Source: Lewinellaceae bacterium (GTDB taxonomy: Bacteria; Bacteroidota; Bacteroidia; Chitinophagales; Saprospiraceae). From it: a stretch of 64,000 nucleotides of DNA. This document shows positions 62,853 through 64,000 of this stretch, piece by piece; position 1 is the stretch's first letter, and each line of letters begins with the position of its first letter. The notes beneath the pieces are model-generated. The model did not search any database, had not been told where the DNA came from, and saw only the letters and a program-made list of their open reading frames with translations. The stretch spans positions 1 to 64,000 of the forward strand of contig JACJYM010000009.1 in assembly GCA_020636155.1 (NCBI GenBank), given 5' to 3'. Made by a program: the position numbers and the translations under genes.

Positions 62853-62878
62853 GATTAATATCTTATTTTCTATTACTC

Positions 62879-63772
62879 TTAACCATTCAAGGCCGCAGCT
62901 CCACCAACTATCTCTGATAGCTCTTTGGTGATCGCTTCCTGTCGGGCTTTATTGTAGTTGATTTTCAGTTCTTTCATAATTTCCTCAGCATTTTCAGTCG
63001 CTTTGTCCATCGCGGTCATCCTAGCGCCATGCTCTGAAGCATGGGTATCGAGCACAAACTTTTGAAAGGTGGTCTGCAAAATGCTAGGTACCAATTCTTT
63101 CAACAATTTTTCTTTGCTTGGTTCAAAAATATAATCGGCTTTCTTTCCCTTCGTGTTATCTAGTTCTTTGGATTGTATCACTGGCAAAAACTGCACAAGT
63201 GTCGGCTCTTGTATTGCCGCATTCCTAAATTTGCCATAGCTCACCCAAACTTCATCCAGATCACCGGCTTCGAAATCGTCCATCAGCATCTGTGATACTT
63301 GAGCCACGTGTTCGTAGCTTAGATCATTAAATAGATTGACAAAGTCTTTTACGATAAGATTCGCATTATACCTTCTACGCAATACATCGTATCCTTTCTT
63401 ACCAATACAGACTATCTTAAGCGTACCATTTGCCACATGATGAGCATAGTCTCCTTCAATTTTTGCAATAGCCGCTTTGACGATATTCGTATTAAAAGCT
63501 CCGCACAATCCACGATTTGACGTCACTACGACGACTGCGACGTGTTTCACTTCTCTCACTTGACCAAATGAAGTAGTGGCATCGCCATCTAGGTTAGAAA
63601 GTATGTTTTTTAACATCTTATCCAATCTATTGGCATAAGGTCTCATTTCGGTAATGGCTTGCTGTGCCCGACGCAGTTTTGCCGCAGATACCATTTTCAT
63701 GGCTTTTGTAATCTGCTGAGTCGATTGCACCGATTTTATGCGTTCTCGTACTTCCTTGAGCTTACCTGACAT
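62879..63772 (-). CDS. atpG: F1F0 ATP synthase gamma subunit
   Basis: A 297-residue central stalk subunit. The N-terminal helix KEVRERIKSVQSTQQITKAM and the following MVSAAKLRRAQQ (residues about 5-37), and the C-terminal helix ending in NKARQEAITKELSEIVGGAA, form the coiled coil that rotates within alpha3beta3. The middle contains VTSNRGLCGAFN (about 83-94), also typical. Length and motifs are canonical. It follows atpA by 68 bases on the same strand; the beta and epsilon genes are evidently elsewhere. Confidence 0.97.
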   Translation of the reverse strand: MSGKLKEVRERIKSVQSTQQITKAMKMVSAAKLRRAQQAITEMRPYANRLDKMLKNILSNLDGDATTSFGQVREVKHVAVVVVTSNRGLCGAFNTNIVKAAIAKIEGDYAHHVANGTLKIVCIGKKGYDVLRRRYNANLIVKDFVNLFNDLSYEHVAQVSQMLMDDFEAGDLDEVWVSYGKFRNAAIQEPTLVQFLPVIQSKELDNTKGKKADYIFEPSKEKLLKELVPSILQTTFQKFVLDTHASEHGARMTAMDKATENAEEIMKELKINYNKARQEAITKELSEIVGGAAALNG

Positions 63773-63840
63773 TTAAGTATATTTTGTCTTTAAATAATGA
63801 ATGGTGAGCCTCCACAATTTTGAAAGCTCACTACATAATA

Positions 63841-64000
63841 CTATTTCTTATATTGAGCACTCAGCTCTGCTGCCAATGATTTCAATGTATCAAGATCCGT
63901 ATCTTCCAATTTTCCTTTTCTCAAGTTTTCCAATACATTTGGATGTCTTTGAGCTAGGCTGTTATTAAAGTTTTCTTCAAAATTTCTCACTTGATTAACA
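63841..64000 (-). CDS. atpA: F1F0 ATP synthase alpha subunit, C-terminal end (partial)
   Basis: The window ends inside this gene. The last 52 codons are visible, ending in LAAELSAQYKK and a TAG stop at 63841-63843. The sequence NFEENFNNSLAQRHPNVLEN and the following lysine-rich part match the C-terminal helical domain of AtpA. It precedes atpG, the usual order in this operon. Confidence 0.92.
   Translation of the reverse strand, partial: VNQVRNFEENFNNSLAQRHPNVLENLRKGKLEDTDLDTLKSLAAELSAQYKK

Noticed and set aside
1..64000. CRISPR arrays, tRNA or rRNA genes, insertion sequences, integrases, restriction or toxin-antitoxin genes
   Set aside because: Looked for on both strands and not found; repeats present are the 187-bp pair, the AACC tract and the 16-bp pair only.

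Overview
The window is a chromosomal segment of a Bacteroidota bacterium, most likely a marine, Saprospiria-like member of the phylum. That affiliation is an inference. It rests on the type IX secretion (T9SS) parts (a PorP/SprF-PorE-like pair and three secreted proteins with C-terminal type A sorting domains), on several promoters with the phylum's -7 element TAnnTTTG (two of them with a TTG/TTTG element 19-20 bases upstream), on low-GC intergenic DNA, and on gene families such as DUF4230, S37 peptidase and the FtcD fusion. Most of the window is ordinary core metabolism. I saw no tRNA, rRNA, CRISPR array, insertion sequence or intact prophage.

Layout. 1-6200: end of an FtsX-like permease, a small envelope operon (LPG-synthase-like membrane protein, DUF3108, DUF4230), a low-molecular-weight tyrosine phosphatase and the trkA-trkH potassium system. 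6200-12700: a secreted metzincin-like protease, then a polyamine/amidoligase locus (membrane-fused spermidine synthase, YgiB-like lipoprotein, glutathionylspermidine-synthetase-like ATP-grasp enzyme, AdoMet decarboxylase), a YkgJ-type Cys-cluster protein and paaY. 12700-19810: a minus-strand run of a glycosyltransferase, SET-domain protein, DMT transporter, gamma carbonic anhydrase, PnuC, a PorE-like protein with an unusual DUF1573 tail, and PorP/SprF. 19970-25460: fatty acid beta-oxidation (fadN-fadA type), a putative barrel protein and lipA. 25690-31500: secreted or lipoprotein hydrolases (M1, esterase, S37) and unknowns. 31680-39600: ABC-F, ftcD, rhomboid, ECF sigma factor, RDD, MATE and pdxH. 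39600-46430: a CBS/universal-stress pair divergent from a PAS kinase and a REC-cNMP-HTH regulator, then an M16 peptidase and a PMT-type glycosyltransferase. 46500-50290: aromatic catabolism (hppD, marR, paaZ) with a MarR-type palindrome inside the marR promoter. 50380-56650: an AT-rich accessory stretch with unknown proteins, a gene broken by one in-frame stop, and two copies of a 187-bp palindromic repeat. 56658-62560: two large secreted T9SS proteins of mosaic base composition. 62879-64000: atpG and the end of atpA.

The most striking feature is at 62440-62602. A promoter and an ATG are followed by an (AACC)10 tetranucleotide tract, and the 1294-residue T9SS-targeted beta-helix protein lies just downstream in a different frame. 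Loss of one repeat unit would join the two frames and give the protein a basic n-region ahead of its hydrophobic signal segment. This is the architecture of a phase-variable surface-protein gene, caught here in the apparent OFF register. The second candidate for a poorly described system is the lipoprotein/amidoligase/polyamine locus at 7804-11518. Its lipoprotein ends in Gly-Gly, the kind of C-terminus that a glutathionylspermidine-synthetase-like ligase could join to a polyamine.
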